This document shows positions 55,704-64,000 of a stretch of 64,000 nt of DNA, in pieces. The stretch is taken from contig NZ_CAKKMF010000020.1 in the NCBI RefSeq assembly GCF_918697925.1, positions 1 to 64,000 of the forward strand. The letters run 5' to 3'. Numbering within the stretch: position 1 is the first letter of the stretch; each line of letters opens with the position of its first letter. The translations under genes and the position numbers were made by a program. The notes under the pieces are model-generated. The model was given only the letters and a program-made list of their open reading frames with translations. It searched no databases and was not told where the DNA came from. The DNA is from Arthrobacter sp. Bi26. Its GTDB lineage: Bacteria; Actinomycetota; Actinomycetes; Actinomycetales; Micrococcaceae.

Positions 55704-56351
55704 TCATGCGTGTCCGCGGGGGCGCCGGGGAAGGGGCGTCACGCCCTCGGGCAGCGGCGGCAGTCCGGCGAAGGTGCAGACCATGTCCGACCACGCCTCC
55801 AGGTGCGAGGTGATGTCCGGAGTGGCCGGGGTCCAGGAGGCCCGGAGCTCAATGTCGATTGAATTCGGCCGGTCCGACAATGTTCCAAAGCTCTCCGAGA
55901 GCACCCTCGTGGCGGTGCCGCCGGCGGAGCGGTACGGGGCCTGATGGTTGTCCAGTGCCTCCACCAGCCACGTCCACGCCACGGACCCCAGGAGTTCGTC
56001 GTTGCCCATCTCCGGTTCCAGCTGGGCACGGATGTAGGTGACGATCCGGAACTCCCCGTCCCACACGGCGGAGCCGTCGGGATCGTGGAGCAGAATAAAG
56101 CGGCCGGTGGCCAGTTCGACGTCGTCACTGCCGGACGCCCGTTCCAGGGCCGCGGCAGCCGGGCCGTGGACCGGCCCGCCGGCGGGGGACTCGCCCGGTC
56201 CGATCACCTCGGCACCCAGGGCCACCGCGAACGGCGCCAGCCGCGACGGGGCCGGAATTTCGTCCAGGTGCAGCTCGCTGCGGCAGCGTGCATGTCGAAG
56301 GGTCCCCAAGGCGAAGAGGAAATCTGCCGGAACCTGATCGAGGGAGCTCAC
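55704..56351 (-). CDS. DUF3000 family protein
   Basis: A 215-residue protein with the DUF3000 pattern: FLFALGTLRHARCRSELHLDEIPAPSRLAPFAVAL, GRFILLHDPDGSAVWDGEFRIVTYIRAQLEPEMGNDELLGSVAWTWLVEAL, and ELRASWTPATPDITSHLEAWSDMVCTFAGLPPLPEGV. It is actinobacterial, of unknown function, and regularly found next to the RNase D gene. Confidence 0.92.
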   Translation of the reverse strand: MSSLDQVPADFLFALGTLRHARCRSELHLDEIPAPSRLAPFAVALGAEVIGPGESPAGGPVHGPAAAALERASGSDDVELATGRFILLHDPDGSAVWDGEFRIVTYIRAQLEPEMGNDELLGSVAWTWLVEALDNHQAPYRSAGGTATRVLSESFGTLSDRPNSIDIELRASWTPATPDITSHLEAWSDMVCTFAGLPPLPEGVTPLPRRPRGHA

Positions 56352-56376
56352 CTTGGAAGGTTATGCAACGGCCAGG

Positions 56377-56409
56377 CCCCCGCCCGGCAGACTCGCCGCC
56401 GGGCAGGGG
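56377..56409 (-). terminator. Terminator after the threonine-aldolase-like gene
   Basis: GCCCGGC (56382-56388) / GCCGGGC (56398-56404) with flanking C and G runs, interrupted by one A, lies just past the stop of the gene at 56424. Confidence 0.55.
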
Positions 56410-56423
56410 AAGCCGTGCAGGGC

Positions 56424-57524
56424 TCAGGCCGCGGCGAGCTCGCGCTTGATGGCCGCAATGAAGGAATCAACGTCTTCCTCGGTGGTGTCGAAGGAACACA
56501 TCCAGCGGACCTCGCGGGCAGCCTCGTTCCAGTCATAGAAGCGGAAGGACGTGCGCAGCCGGTCCGCGACACCGGCAGGCAGGACGGCGAAGACGCCGTT
56601 GGACTCGGTCTTCTGGCTCAGTTCGACGCCCGGGATCGCCTCGACGCCGGCGCGCAGCCGGGCGGCCATGGCATTGGCGTGCGAGGCCGACCGCAGCCAC
56701 AGGTCACCCTCGAGGAGGGCAATGAACTGGGCGGACATGAACCGCATCTTGGACGCCAGCTGCATGTTCATCTTGCGCAGGTAGACCAGGCCGTGGGCGG
56801 CTTCGGGGTTCAGCGCGACCACAACCTCGCCGAACAGCAGGCCGTTCTTCGTGCCGCCGAAGGAGAGGATGTCCACGCCGGCGTCGCGGGTGAAGGCCCG
56901 CAGCGGGACGCCCAGGTGCGCGGCGGCGTTGGCCAGCCGGGCGCCGTCCATGTGCAGTTTCATGCCCTTGGCGTGGACATGCTCCGCGATGGCCCGGACC
57001 TCGTCCGGGGTGTAGCAGGTACCCAGCTCGGTAGTCTGGGTGATGGAGACGGCCAGCGGCTGGGCGCGGTGCTCGTCGCCCCAGCCCCAGGCCTCCTGGT
57101 CGATCAGCGCGGGCGTGAGTTTGCCGTCATGGGTGGGGACCTGCAGCAGTTTGATGCCGCCGATGCGCTCCGGTGCACCGTTTTCGTCCATGTTGATGTG
57201 GGCGGTGGAGGCGCAAATGACGGCGCCCCAGCGCGGCAGCAGGGACTGCAGGGACAGGACGTTAGCGCCGGTGCCGTTGAACACCGGGAAGCACTCGATG
57301 CCTTCGCCGAAGTGCCCTTCCATCAGCTGCTGCAGGCGCGCGGTGTAGTCGTCTTCGCCGTAGGAGACCTGGTGGCCTTCGTTCGCGGCGGCCAAGGCCG
57401 CGAGGACCTCCGGGTGCACGCCGGAATAGTTGTCCGAGGCGAAGCCGCGGACGGAAGGATCGTGGAGCCGCACCGAAGTGCTGGCAGGGACAGTTTCAAC
57501 TGTGCTGGTCATCGTTTTGCTCAC
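56424..57524 (-). CDS. Low-specificity threonine aldolase / beta-eliminating lyase family PLP enzyme
   Basis: A 366-residue fold-type I PLP enzyme: FASDNYSGVHPEVLAAL, GEDDYTARLQQLM, FNGTGANVLSLQSL, MKLHMDGARLANAAAHL (Asp contacting the PLP ring nitrogen) and the Schiff-base lysine in SFGGTKNGLLFGE. The family cleaves L-threonine/allo-threonine to glycine and acetaldehyde. The GTG at 57524 or the ATG at 57512 may start the protein; neither has a strong Shine-Dalgarno. Confidence 0.92.
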   Translation of the reverse strand: MSKTMTSTVETVPASTSVRLHDPSVRGFASDNYSGVHPEVLAALAAANEGHQVSYGEDDYTARLQQLMEGHFGEGIECFPVFNGTGANVLSLQSLLPRWGAVICASTAHINMDENGAPERIGGIKLLQVPTHDGKLTPALIDQEAWGWGDEHRAQPLAVSITQTTELGTCYTPDEVRAIAEHVHAKGMKLHMDGARLANAAAHLGVPLRAFTRDAGVDILSFGGTKNGLLFGEVVVALNPEAAHGLVYLRKMNMQLASKMRFMSAQFIALLEGDLWLRSASHANAMAARLRAGVEAIPGVELSQKTESNGVFAVLPAGVADRLRTSFRFYDWNEAAREVRWMCSFDTTEEDVDSFIAAIKRELAAA

Positions 57525-57590
57525 GCTTTCAGTCTAAGAGGTCGGGCCCCAAGGGCTAAGCCAAGGGGCTAAGTCCGGCGGCAGTCCGGG

Positions 57591-57611
57591 CCACTGAGCC
57601 GGGGTCAGTGG
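57591..57611 (-). terminator. Hairpin after the SDR gene
   Basis: CCACTGA (57591-57597) / TCAGTGG (57605-57611) with a 7-nt loop, 13 bp past the SDR stop. Confidence 0.5.
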
Positions 57612-57623
57612 ATCCGGATCTGT

Positions 57624-58391
57624 TCAGCGGCTGAGCAGCAGCCGCTGGCCGTTCAGCTCGCCGGCAGGAGTGCTGAAGAGCCCGGCTGCGGCAGCCGCCA
57701 GGTCAGCCACGTCCGTGAAGCCCGGGAACGACCGTTCCGGGGCCTTGGCCCGCATTCCGGGGTCAACGAGGGCCTTCACCACGAAGATGGTGGCGGCGCT
57801 GCGCAGCTGCGGCTTTTCCTGATCCGGGCTTTCCTGCCCGGTGTTGCCGGCACCGGCGGCCGCGGCGTGGGCCCGCCGGAAGCCGTCCGCGACCGCCAGC
57901 GTCCAGGCTTCGGCGGCGGCCTTGGCCGCGGCGTAGCTGGCCCCGCCCGCCGTCGGGGTGCTCACGGCCGTGGAGGACACCATGGCGAAGCGTCCGGTGT
58001 CCGAGGCGGCGAGGTCGTCGAAGAAGACGCGCGTGACGTTCCGCAGCGTCGTGACGGCATTGCGTTCCAGGAAGTCCCAGTCCTCGTCGCTCTGGTCCGT
58101 GATGCCTTTCGCGCCGCGCCAGCCGCCCACCAGGTGGATGACGCCGTCGACGTTTCCGGCCATGCCGGCCACGCTCGCCCGCAAGGCCCTTACCTCCGCC
58201 AGGCTCGCGAGATCGCTCACAAGCGGGGTGATGCCGCCGCCGGCTTCGGCGGCGGCGGCCTCGATGTGGGCGGCATTCGAACCGACGGTGAAGACCCTGT
58301 GGCCGGCGTCGCGCAGGGCCCGGGCCGTGGCGATCCCGGACGGCCCGCTGCCGCCGGTGACCAGCACGTTCAACGTGCGTCCGTTGCTCAT
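57624..58391 (-). CDS. Short-chain dehydrogenase/reductase
   Basis: A 255-residue Rossmann protein: LNVLVTGGSGPSGIATARAL (cofactor loop), VIHLVGGW, a Ser in AMVSSTAV and the YxxxK motif in ASYAAAKAAAEAW. The glycine motif is TGGSGPSG, which departs slightly from the classical TGxxxGxG. The start overlaps the stop of the upstream DUF6421 gene (ATGA), so both are co-translated. The substrate is unknown. Confidence 0.9.
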   Translation of the reverse strand: MSNGRTLNVLVTGGSGPSGIATARALRDAGHRVFTVGSNAAHIEAAAAEAGGGITPLVSDLASLAEVRALRASVAGMAGNVDGVIHLVGGWRGAKGITDQSDEDWDFLERNAVTTLRNVTRVFFDDLAASDTGRFAMVSSTAVSTPTAGGASYAAAKAAAEAWTLAVADGFRRAHAAAAGAGNTGQESPDQEKPQLRSAATIFVVKALVDPGMRAKAPERSFPGFTDVADLAAAAAGLFSTPAGELNGQRLLLSR

Positions 58392-59806
58392 CCGGCGTTC
58401 AGTGCCCGGGTGCCGCTGCCCTCGCCGGTGTCTGAAGATCCGGTGTCTGAAGATCCCGTGATGCCGGCAGTGGATTCGATGACCGGCCGCATCTTCTTCT
58501 CCAGCGCTTCGTAGAACATGGAGAGCGGGAACTCGTCGTCGAGGACCTGGTCCGTGAGGCCGCGGGGCGGGCCGTCCAGGGGAAGGGCGTCCGGACCCTT
58601 GGCCCAGACCGAGGCCGGGTTGGGCGTGACCGTGCCGGAGATGAGCTCGTAGGCGGCGAGCCAGTGGGCCACCTTGGGACGGTCGATCGAGCGCCAGTAC
58701 AGTTCCTCGATCTTGGCGCCGAGTTCAACCACGACCCCGGCGGCCTCGTCCCAGTCGATGCTGAGTTTGCTGTCGGTCCAGTGCAGGACGTGGTGCTGGT
58801 GCATCCAGGCGAAGAGCAGCTGGCCGCCGAGGCCGTCGTAATTGCGGACGCGGGTGCCGGTGATGGCGAAGCGGAAGATGCGGTCGAAGATCACGGCGTA
58901 CTGGACAAGCTTGGCGTGCCGGCGGGCCTCCGGGTCGGCGTCCTCGTCCTTCTCGATTTTCACCGATTCGCGGAAGGCGGTGAGGTCGCAGCGCAGTTCC
59001 TCCAGCGAGTAGAGGAAGTACGGCATGCGCTGCTTGATCATGAACGGGTCGAAGGGCAGGTCCCCGCGCATGTGGGTGCGGTCATGGATGAGGTCCCACA
59101 TGACAAACGTTTCCTGCGTCAGCTCCTGGTCCTCCAGCAGCCCGGCGGCGTCCTTGGGCAGCTGCAGGGAAGTGATCTCGGCGGCGGCACGCAGGACGCG
59201 GCGGAAGCGGGCGGCCTCGCGGTCGGCGAAGATCGCGCCCCACGTGAACGTCGGGGTCTCGCGGACAGCGACGGTCTCCGGGAAGAGGACTGCTGAGTTG
59301 GTGTTGTAGCCCGGGGTGAAGTCGAGGAAACGGATCGGGACGAAGAGCTTGTTGGAGTATTCGCCCGTTTCCAGGCCGCCTATGAACTCGGGCCAGATGA
59401 CCTCGATCAGGACGGCCTCGACGAGGCGGCTGCTGCTGCCGTTCTGGGTGTACATCGGGAACACGACGAGGTGCTGGAGCCCGTTGACCCGGTGCTGCTG
59501 CGGCTGGAAGGCCTGCAGGGAATCCAGGAAGTCCGGCACGCCAAAGCCGGCGTCGGCCCACCGGCCGAAGTCGGTGACGAGCAGGTCAAGGTAACGGGCA
59601 TCGTGCGGGAAGGACGGGGCCAGGGCCGTGACCGCCGCGGTGATGGTTCCAACGTGGCCGGCCGCGGCGTCGTGGGCTTCGGCATCCGGCACGGATCCGT
59701 CCTTGACCTGGAGGGCCTGCAGGGCCGTGGCCGCAGCCTTGAGCCGCAGCCATTCCTGGTTGCTGGCAGTGATCGGGGCGGGGGCGGTGAGAGCAGTCGT
59801 GGTCAT
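58388..59806 (-). CDS. DUF6421 family protein
   Basis: A 472-residue soluble protein of the actinobacterial DUF6421 family, function unknown. Visible conserved pieces: QEWLRLKAAATALQALQ, FPMYTQNGSSSRLVEAVLIEVIWPEFI, FLDFTPGYNTNSAVLFPETVAVRETPTFTWGAIFADREAARFR, MWDLIHDRTHMRGDLPFDPFMIKQRMPYFLYSLEELRCDL and LFAWMHQHHVLHWTD. Several conserved His residues would suit a metal site (HDRTHMRGD, HQHHVLH). The ATG at 59806 is used because the upstream part of the frame is not protein-like; AGAAAGG lies about 12 nt before it. It is the first gene of a two-gene unit with the SDR. Confidence 0.88.
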   Translation of the reverse strand: MTTTALTAPAPITASNQEWLRLKAAATALQALQVKDGSVPDAEAHDAAAGHVGTITAAVTALAPSFPHDARYLDLLVTDFGRWADAGFGVPDFLDSLQAFQPQQHRVNGLQHLVVFPMYTQNGSSSRLVEAVLIEVIWPEFIGGLETGEYSNKLFVPIRFLDFTPGYNTNSAVLFPETVAVRETPTFTWGAIFADREAARFRRVLRAAAEITSLQLPKDAAGLLEDQELTQETFVMWDLIHDRTHMRGDLPFDPFMIKQRMPYFLYSLEELRCDLTAFRESVKIEKDEDADPEARRHAKLVQYAVIFDRIFRFAITGTRVRNYDGLGGQLLFAWMHQHHVLHWTDSKLSIDWDEAAGVVVELGAKIEELYWRSIDRPKVAHWLAAYELISGTVTPNPASVWAKGPDALPLDGPPRGLTDQVLDDEFPLSMFYEALEKKMRPVIESTAGITGSSDTGSSDTGEGSGTRALNAG

Positions 59807-59970
59807 CGTCGACGGTCGCCTTTCTGGTTGCTGTGGAGCGTGTCGCTGGATCTGAATCGAGCGTAGCAAGCAAACAGAGGCGCTAATGCAAAATTGCTTC
59901 GAGCATAAGAAAGTCTGGGGCAAGTGATTCTGAAAGCCCGTTCCAGCGGAAGGAGAGGAAGGGCTGCGGG

Positions 59971-60498
59971 CTACTGCCCGGCGCCGTCCGCGGGAACGAG
60001 TTTCAGGGAGACCGAGTTGATGCAGTACCGCTGGTCCGTGGGGGTGCCGTAGCCCTCGCCGTCGAACACGTGTCCCAGGTGGGAATCGCATGTGCCGCAG
60101 CGGACTTCCACCCGGTCCATGCCCATGGTGCGGTCATGGATGTAGCGCACGGTTCCCTCGGCGAGCGGAGCCCAGAAGGACGGCCAGCCGCAGTGCGAGT
60201 CGAACTTTTCGTTGCTGGTGAAGAGCTCGGCGCCGCAGGCCCGGCACTGGTAGACGCCCCGGGTGTGGGTGTCCCAGTATTCGCCGGTGTACGGCCGCTC
60301 GGTGCCGGCCTGGCGGAGTACGCGGTACTCCTCGGGCGTCAGTTCCTCGCGCCACTGGGCGTCCGTCTTTTCGACCGGCTTTTGCCCCGGCGTGTGTTCG
60401 CCGGAGGGCTGTTCAAGCGGCGCAGCGGCAGGCGCCGCGGCGGGGTCAGCGGCGGGCACTGCGGAGGGCATGGATTTGGACCTGTTAAAGATGCTCAT
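59971..60498 (-). CDS. msrB: Peptide-methionine (R)-S-oxide reductase
   Basis: Repairs oxidised methionine in proteins. The 175-residue protein has zinc-binding CxxC pairs (CRACG and CGTCDSHLGH) and GWPSFW. The catalytic Cys lies in RYCINSVSL. An Ala/Pro-rich N-terminal extension of about 45 residues precedes the domain; it has no clear signal or lipobox. It is 14 bp after an unknown gene on the same strand. Confidence 0.96.
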   Translation of the reverse strand: MSIFNRSKSMPSAVPAADPAAAPAAAPLEQPSGEHTPGQKPVEKTDAQWREELTPEEYRVLRQAGTERPYTGEYWDTHTRGVYQCRACGAELFTSNEKFDSHCGWPSFWAPLAEGTVRYIHDRTMGMDRVEVRCGTCDSHLGHVFDGEGYGTPTDQRYCINSVSLKLVPADGAGQ

Positions 60499-60512
60499 AG
60501 CCTCAATAACGC

Positions 60513-61001
60513 TCAGGAGTCCCCGATAAATCCCGAACCGGCGTACAGATGCAGGACGGGCAGCCCCAGCTTGTCCTGTGCCTTGGTGGCCCAGTCGGTG
60601 TGGAAAGTGTCTGCGACAGCGTGCGGGCGCGTGATGACCACAGCCTGTCCGGCACTGAGTTCCTTGACCTTGGCAACTAGGCCGTCGACGGCCTTGCCCT
60701 CGACGACTTCGCCCGAGACGCCGCCGCCCAGGCCGGCCAGTGCGGCCAGCGACGCGGCCAGGGTGTCGGCGGCTTCGGCCCGCTCCACGGCGGGGTCGGA
60801 GTGTGCCGTCAGTTCACGGAAGGCTTTAGCGATTTCAAGCAAGGAAAGGTTCTCCAGGAAATCCACCACCAGGTGCCGCTCGGTGTTGGCCGGCACCAGG
60901 ATCAGCACGGGCGCATCACCGCCGGCAATCAGGGTTTCAATATTGACGCGGTCATCCGCACCGAGGGGCTCTTCTGTCAAAATGACGATTGGATCACTCA
61001 T
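60513..61001 (-). CDS. Conserved hypothetical protein
   Basis: A 162-residue soluble protein of unrecognised family: MSDPIVILTEEPLGADDRVNIETLI, APVLILVPANTERHLVVDFLENLSL, an Ala-rich helix, then GQAVVITRPHAVADTFHTDWATKAQDKLGLPVLHLYAGSGFIGDS. The alternating alpha/beta pattern with two halves ending in VILVP and VVITRP resembles a USP- or Rossmann-like fold, without a nucleotide-binding signature. It is co-directional with msrB and divergent from the hydrolase gene. Confidence 0.8.
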   Translation of the reverse strand: MSDPIVILTEEPLGADDRVNIETLIAGGDAPVLILVPANTERHLVVDFLENLSLLEIAKAFRELTAHSDPAVERAEAADTLAASLAALAGLGGGVSGEVVEGKAVDGLVAKVKELSAGQAVVITRPHAVADTFHTDWATKAQDKLGLPVLHLYAGSGFIGDS

Positions 61002-61122
61002 GACCCCAGCCTAGTCGCGCTCGTGTTGCCCCGCATGGTTGTGCCCCGCGGCAGCCTGGCGTGTCCATGCCGGCTGCCGTGCCAATGCCACGGTTGGGCT
61101 GCGGTTCAGTCAGAATGGTGCC

Positions 61123-62481
61123 ATGGCATCCTCCTTGCGCCTCCGCCCGGACCTCCGCCCGGATCTTCGCCGGACCGCCGCCCGCCGGACCGCTGCCCGC
61201 GAAACAGCGGTCCCCCTTGCGGCGGCCGCCGGCGCCACCGCGTCCGGAAGCGCCAAGTGGGCGGTGGGCGGCATCATCGGCGGCAGCGCCGCTGCGGGCG
61301 TGCTGGCCGCCGGGTCCTCCGCCCTCGCGCTCTATTTCGCCCGTCGCGTCATCACCCCGGCCCGGTTCCGCGCTGAGGACCAGGAAGTGCTGGCCGTCAT
61401 CCGCGAAGGCCGGGCGCTGCAGGTCATTCTCGCCGCCACCCCGGATTCCACAGTGGACGGGGTCTATGGTTTCTTCTTCGACGGCGGCCGTGGCCATGCG
61501 CGGATCGGCCGGATCCTGTCCTACTCGCCGGCCGAACGTACCGTGCTGCGCGAGGTTGAGCACGTCTACAGCGGGGACATTGCCACCGCCCGGCGCGGAT
61601 GGTGGAGCGGGGCGGCCTATCCGGATCCGGCCGCGTTGGGGCTTCCGGTGGAGGACGTGCTGATCGATGTCGATGCCGGGACCGCGCCGGCCTGGCTGGT
61701 CCGCGCCACGCCGGCGGAGGATCTGGCCCCGGATGTCTGGGCGATCATGGTGCACGGCCGCGGTGCCACCCGGCAGGAGGGACTGCGGGCACTCCGGGCC
61801 GCCAGGGAACTGGGCATGTCCAGTCTGCTGATCTCCTACCGAAACGACGGACTGGCCCCGTCAGCCAGCGACGGGCGCTACGGCCTGGGTTCCACCGAAT
61901 GGCGCGACGTCGAGGCCGCCATCGGCTATGCCCTGGAACAGGGCGCCCGCGAGGTAGTCCTGTTCGGCTGGTCGATGGGCGGCGCGATCTGCCTCCAGAC
62001 GGCTGACCTCTCCCGCCATCGCCACCTGATCCGGGCAATGGTCCTGGACGCGCCGGTCATCAGCTGGGTCAACGTGCTGGCCCACCACGCGGAGCTGAAC
62101 CGGATCCCGTCGTCCGTGGGCCGCTACGGACAGCTGATGCTCAGCCACCGCCTCGGCCGGCGGCTGACCGGGCTGGCCGCCCCCGTTGACCTCAAGGCGA
62201 TGGACTGGGTTTCGCGGGCCGTGGAGCTGCGGACGCCGACCCTCATTGTGCACAGCGTGGACGACGAATACGTGCCGTTCGGGCCTTCCGCCGCGCTGGC
62301 CGAGAAGAATCCGGAGATGGTCACGTTCGAGCCCTTCGACAGGGCCCTGCACACCAAGGAATGGAACGTGGATCCGGAGCGCTGGGACCGGCAGGTCGCG
62401 GCCTGGCTCCGGCAGCAGCTGGCGCCCCGTGCCAACCCCGGCGACCAGGAGACGGCGGCCGGAAACGCCACACCCAACTAG
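61123..62481 (+). CDS. Alpha/beta hydrolase, membrane-anchored
   Basis: A 452-residue protein. The Arg-rich N-terminus carries RPDLRPDLRRTAARRTAA-type repeats, and a transmembrane segment follows (AVGGIIGGSAAAGVLAAGSSALALYF). The hydrolase domain has the nucleophile elbow FGWSMGGA and VHGRGATRQEG as the oxyanion region. An acid lies in HSVDDEYVPF and the catalytic His candidate in ALHTKEW. The ATG at 61123 is chosen over 61039 because the upstream part is not conserved-looking and overlaps the divergent promoter region. The substrate is unknown. Confidence 0.87.
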   Translation: MASSLRLRPDLRPDLRRTAARRTAARETAVPLAAAAGATASGSAKWAVGGIIGGSAAAGVLAAGSSALALYFARRVITPARFRAEDQEVLAVIREGRALQVILAATPDSTVDGVYGFFFDGGRGHARIGRILSYSPAERTVLREVEHVYSGDIATARRGWWSGAAYPDPAALGLPVEDVLIDVDAGTAPAWLVRATPAEDLAPDVWAIMVHGRGATRQEGLRALRAARELGMSSLLISYRNDGLAPSASDGRYGLGSTEWRDVEAAIGYALEQGAREVVLFGWSMGGAICLQTADLSRHRHLIRAMVLDAPVISWVNVLAHHAELNRIPSSVGRYGQLMLSHRLGRRLTGLAAPVDLKAMDWVSRAVELRTPTLIVHSVDDEYVPFGPSAALAEKNPEMVTFEPFDRALHTKEWNVDPERWDRQVAAWLRQQLAPRANPGDQETAAGNATPN

Positions 62482-62485
62482 CAGT

Positions 62486-62518
62486 TCACGGCAGTGTTTC
62501 GCGCGACCACTGCCGTGA
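62486..62518. terminator. Bidirectional terminator between hydrolase and ybaK
   Basis: TCACGGCAGTG (62486-62496) and CACTGCCGTGA (62508-62518), perfect 11-bp arms with an 11-nt loop, between convergent genes. Confidence 0.8.
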
Positions 62519-62555
62519 TCTGTCGTCTCGACGGGGACAGCAGTCTGAGACCGGG

Positions 62556-63053
62556 TCAGTCGCGCCGGGTCCCGATCCGGGCGGTGCGGGCAGCCGTGAG
62601 CCGAATGAGTTCGGCCGGATCCAGCTCGATGTCCAGGCCGCGCCGTCCGCCCGAAACGAGAATGGTCTCCAGCTCCAGGGCGCTGTCATCCACCACCGTG
62701 GGGGAGGACTGGCGCTGCCCCAGCGGTGAGATACCCCCGAGCACGTAACCGGTCCGCCGCTGCGCCGCTGCCGGGTCCGCCATCTCTGCCTTCTTGCCGC
62801 CCAAGGCTGCGGCCATCGCTTTGAGGTCCAGGCTGCCGCTCACGGGCACGACGCCGACGGCGAGCCGGCCGTCGACGTCGACCATCAGGGTCTTGAAGAC
62901 CCGGGCAGGGTCGACGCCGAGCACTTCGGCCGCTTCCAGGCCATAGCTGGCCACCGCGGGGTCATGTGAGTAGGGGTGGGCGACAAAGGGAACCCCGGCG
63001 GCCGCGAGTGCTGCGGTGGCCGGAGTTCCCTGCGACGCGTGTTTGCGGGCCAT
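62556..63053 (-). CDS. ybaK: Cys-tRNA(Pro)/Cys-tRNA(Cys) deacylase, YbaK/EbsC family
   Basis: Trans-editing enzyme that hydrolyses misacylated Cys-tRNA(Pro). The 165-residue protein shows the INS-superfamily core: TPATAALAAAGVPFVAHPYSHD, the catalytic-Lys region VFKTLMVDVDGRLAVGVVPVSG, LDLKAMAAALGGKKAEMADP and GYVLGGISPLGQR. The last residues are basic (RIGTRRD). It is convergent with the hydrolase gene. Confidence 0.94.
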   Translation of the reverse strand: MARKHASQGTPATAALAAAGVPFVAHPYSHDPAVASYGLEAAEVLGVDPARVFKTLMVDVDGRLAVGVVPVSGSLDLKAMAAALGGKKAEMADPAAAQRRTGYVLGGISPLGQRQSSPTVVDDSALELETILVSGGRRGLDIELDPAELIRLTAARTARIGTRRD

Positions 63054-63079
63054 GTGCTCTGGCTGTCCGGCGCTGGAAG

Positions 63080-63553
63080 TTAGGACTGCACCGGCAACTG
63101 CCGGGTTCCCGAGGCGACGACTTTCCGCTTGATCCGGCCCAGCATGGCTGTCATCCCGCGCATGCGCAGGGGAGTGATGGCCCGGGTGAGGCCCAGCAGT
63201 TCGGGCATGTCGTCCGGGACTGCCAGGATTTCCGCGGCGCTGAGCCCGTCGAGTCCTTCATGGAGCACCCCGGCAAAGCCACGGGTGGTCGGGGCCTCCC
63301 TGGGTGCCTTGAAGTAGAGCCGGACGCGCTCCGGGGCGCCGCCGTCGGCCTGTTCCGTCTCGACGGTCAGGAAGAGCGGCGTCTGGCACTCCACTACCTG
63401 CTCCAGCAGCTCCGGGTGGTCCCGGAGCCGCTCCGGAAGTTCCGGAAGTCCTTGCGAGAACTCGAGGAGAAGCTGCAGGCGGTCCGCTTCGGTCAGGGCC
63501 TGGAAATCGTCGACAATGTCCGCCAGCGCGGCGGGGAGGGCTGAAGTATTCAT
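63080..63553 (-). CDS. SufE-family sulfur acceptor protein
   Basis: A 157-residue SufE-like protein: LADIVDDFQALTEADRLQLLLEFSQGLPELP, the sulfur-accepting Cys in VVECQTPLFLTVE, and GFAGVLHEGLDGLSAAEILAVPDDMPELLGL. SufE proteins take sulfane sulfur from a cysteine desulfurase for Fe-S assembly. Here it lies next to a rhodanese gene (82-bp gap) rather than in a suf operon, which suggests a coupled persulfide relay. The ATG at 63553 or 63556 may be used. A longer frame to 63670 is not supported. Confidence 0.9.
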   Translation of the reverse strand: MNTSALPAALADIVDDFQALTEADRLQLLLEFSQGLPELPERLRDHPELLEQVVECQTPLFLTVETEQADGGAPERVRLYFKAPREAPTTRGFAGVLHEGLDGLSAAEILAVPDDMPELLGLTRAITPLRMRGMTAMLGRIKRKVVASGTRQLPVQS

Positions 63554-63635
63554 CATTCCCAGCTTACGCACGCGTGACGATTGTGTCCTTGTCGCTGTCC
63601 CTGCCGCTGACGGTTCCGGTCCATCATGGCCGTAA

Positions 63636-64000
63636 CTACCGGCCGGCCGGAACCGCGCCGCGCTCGGCACCCTTGACGATCGGGACGCGCACGGCGTTGC
63701 CCCATTCGGTCCAGGAACCGTCGTAGTTCCGTACTGTCTCGAAGCCCAGCAGGTACTTCAGCGCAAACCAGGTGTGGCTGGACCGCTCACCGATCCGGCA
63801 GTAGGCCACGACGTCGTCGCCTGCCTTCAGGCCGGCCTCGCCGAGGTACAGGGCCTCGAGTTCGCCGCGGTTCCGGTAGGTGCCGTCGCCGGCCGCCGCG
63901 CGGGCCCAGGGGATGGAGGCCGCGGTGGGGATGTGGCCGCCGCGCAGCGCGCCCTCTTCCGGATAGGCGGGCATGTGGGTCCGCTGGCCCGTGTATTCCT
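63636..64000 (-). CDS. sseA: Rhodanese-type sulfurtransferase, 5' partial
   Basis: The frame stays open to the window edge, so the N-terminal domain is missing. The visible part is the C-terminal rhodanese domain of a thiosulfate/3-mercaptopyruvate sulfurtransferase: [34 protein letters not shown], the active-site loop [18 protein letters not shown] (catalytic Cys in CRIGERS) and [11 protein letters not shown]. The family transfers sulfane sulfur to thiophilic acceptors. The same-strand SufE-like gene downstream would be a fitting acceptor. Confidence 0.93.
   Translation of the reverse strand, partial: EYTGQRTHMPAYPEEGALRGGHIPTAASIPWARAAAGDGTYRNRGELEALYLGEAGLKAGDDVVAYCRIGERSSHTWFALKYLLGFETVRNYDGSWTEWGNAVRVPIVKGAERGAVPAGR

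Overview
The window is chromosomal DNA from a high-GC actinobacterium, most probably a member of the Micrococcaceae such as Arthrobacter or Pseudarthrobacter. This is inferred from the strong G/C third-position bias, frequent GTG/TTG starts and several actinobacterial families (SepH, DUF4193, DUF3093, DUF3710, DUF3159, DUF3000, DUF4192, DUF7455, DUF6421). A fused CydDC exporter and a second type IIA topoisomerase pair fit the same group. No tRNA, rRNA, CRISPR array, insertion sequence or prophage gene was seen. About 51 protein genes are supported; the first (DUF4192) and last (rhodanese) run off the window edges.

Layout: 1-7.6 kb holds a DUF4192 gene, the principal sigma factor sigA, a small zinc-ribbon protein, topoisomerase IV subunit B and a secreted M28 peptidase. 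7.6-15.7 kb holds a BlaI-type repressor with an M56 membrane protease, divergent from cydA-cydB-cydDC (bd oxidase and its assembly exporter). 15.7-20.4 kb is accessory: a double-GNAT protein, a DinB protein, a DUF222/HNH nuclease with internal repeats, and a VOC protein. 20.5-28 kb has topoisomerase IV subunit A divergent from a GNAT/acyl-CoA-synthetase-like fusion, then DUF5998 and a phosphodiesterase. 28-44 kb is a housekeeping block: sepH, DUF4193, DUF3093, dut, DUF3710, OB-fold protein, DUF3159, two TrkA proteins, a KimA-like permease, a TrmA-like RNA methyltransferase, aconitase and dxs. Much of that order, together with sigA, RNase D and DUF3000, recalls the sigA-dut-ceoBC-dxs1 neighbourhood of Mycobacterium tuberculosis. 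44-50.3 kb carries an aldo/keto reductase, a nucleoside hydrolase and a complete ECF transporter. 50.5-64 kb, almost all on the minus strand, carries fadB-fadA, RNase D, DUF3000, a threonine-aldolase-like enzyme, an SDR, DUF6421, msrB and an unknown protein. A plus-strand alpha/beta hydrolase follows, then ybaK, sufE and a rhodanese.

The most noteworthy non-coding signal is a palindrome TTCTAC-N5-GTAGAA. It occurs once upstream of blaI and twice just upstream of cydA, which suggests that the BlaI/M56 pair controls bd oxidase. Other candidate regulatory DNA includes a palindrome and a 17-bp tandem repeat before aconitase, a 22-bp palindrome before fadAB, and three helically phased 10-bp repeats before sepH. 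Six degenerate 17-bp repeats lie between dut and DUF3710. The nucleoside hydrolase next to an ECF S-T-A set suggests a nucleoside or nucleobase uptake system of undefined substrate.
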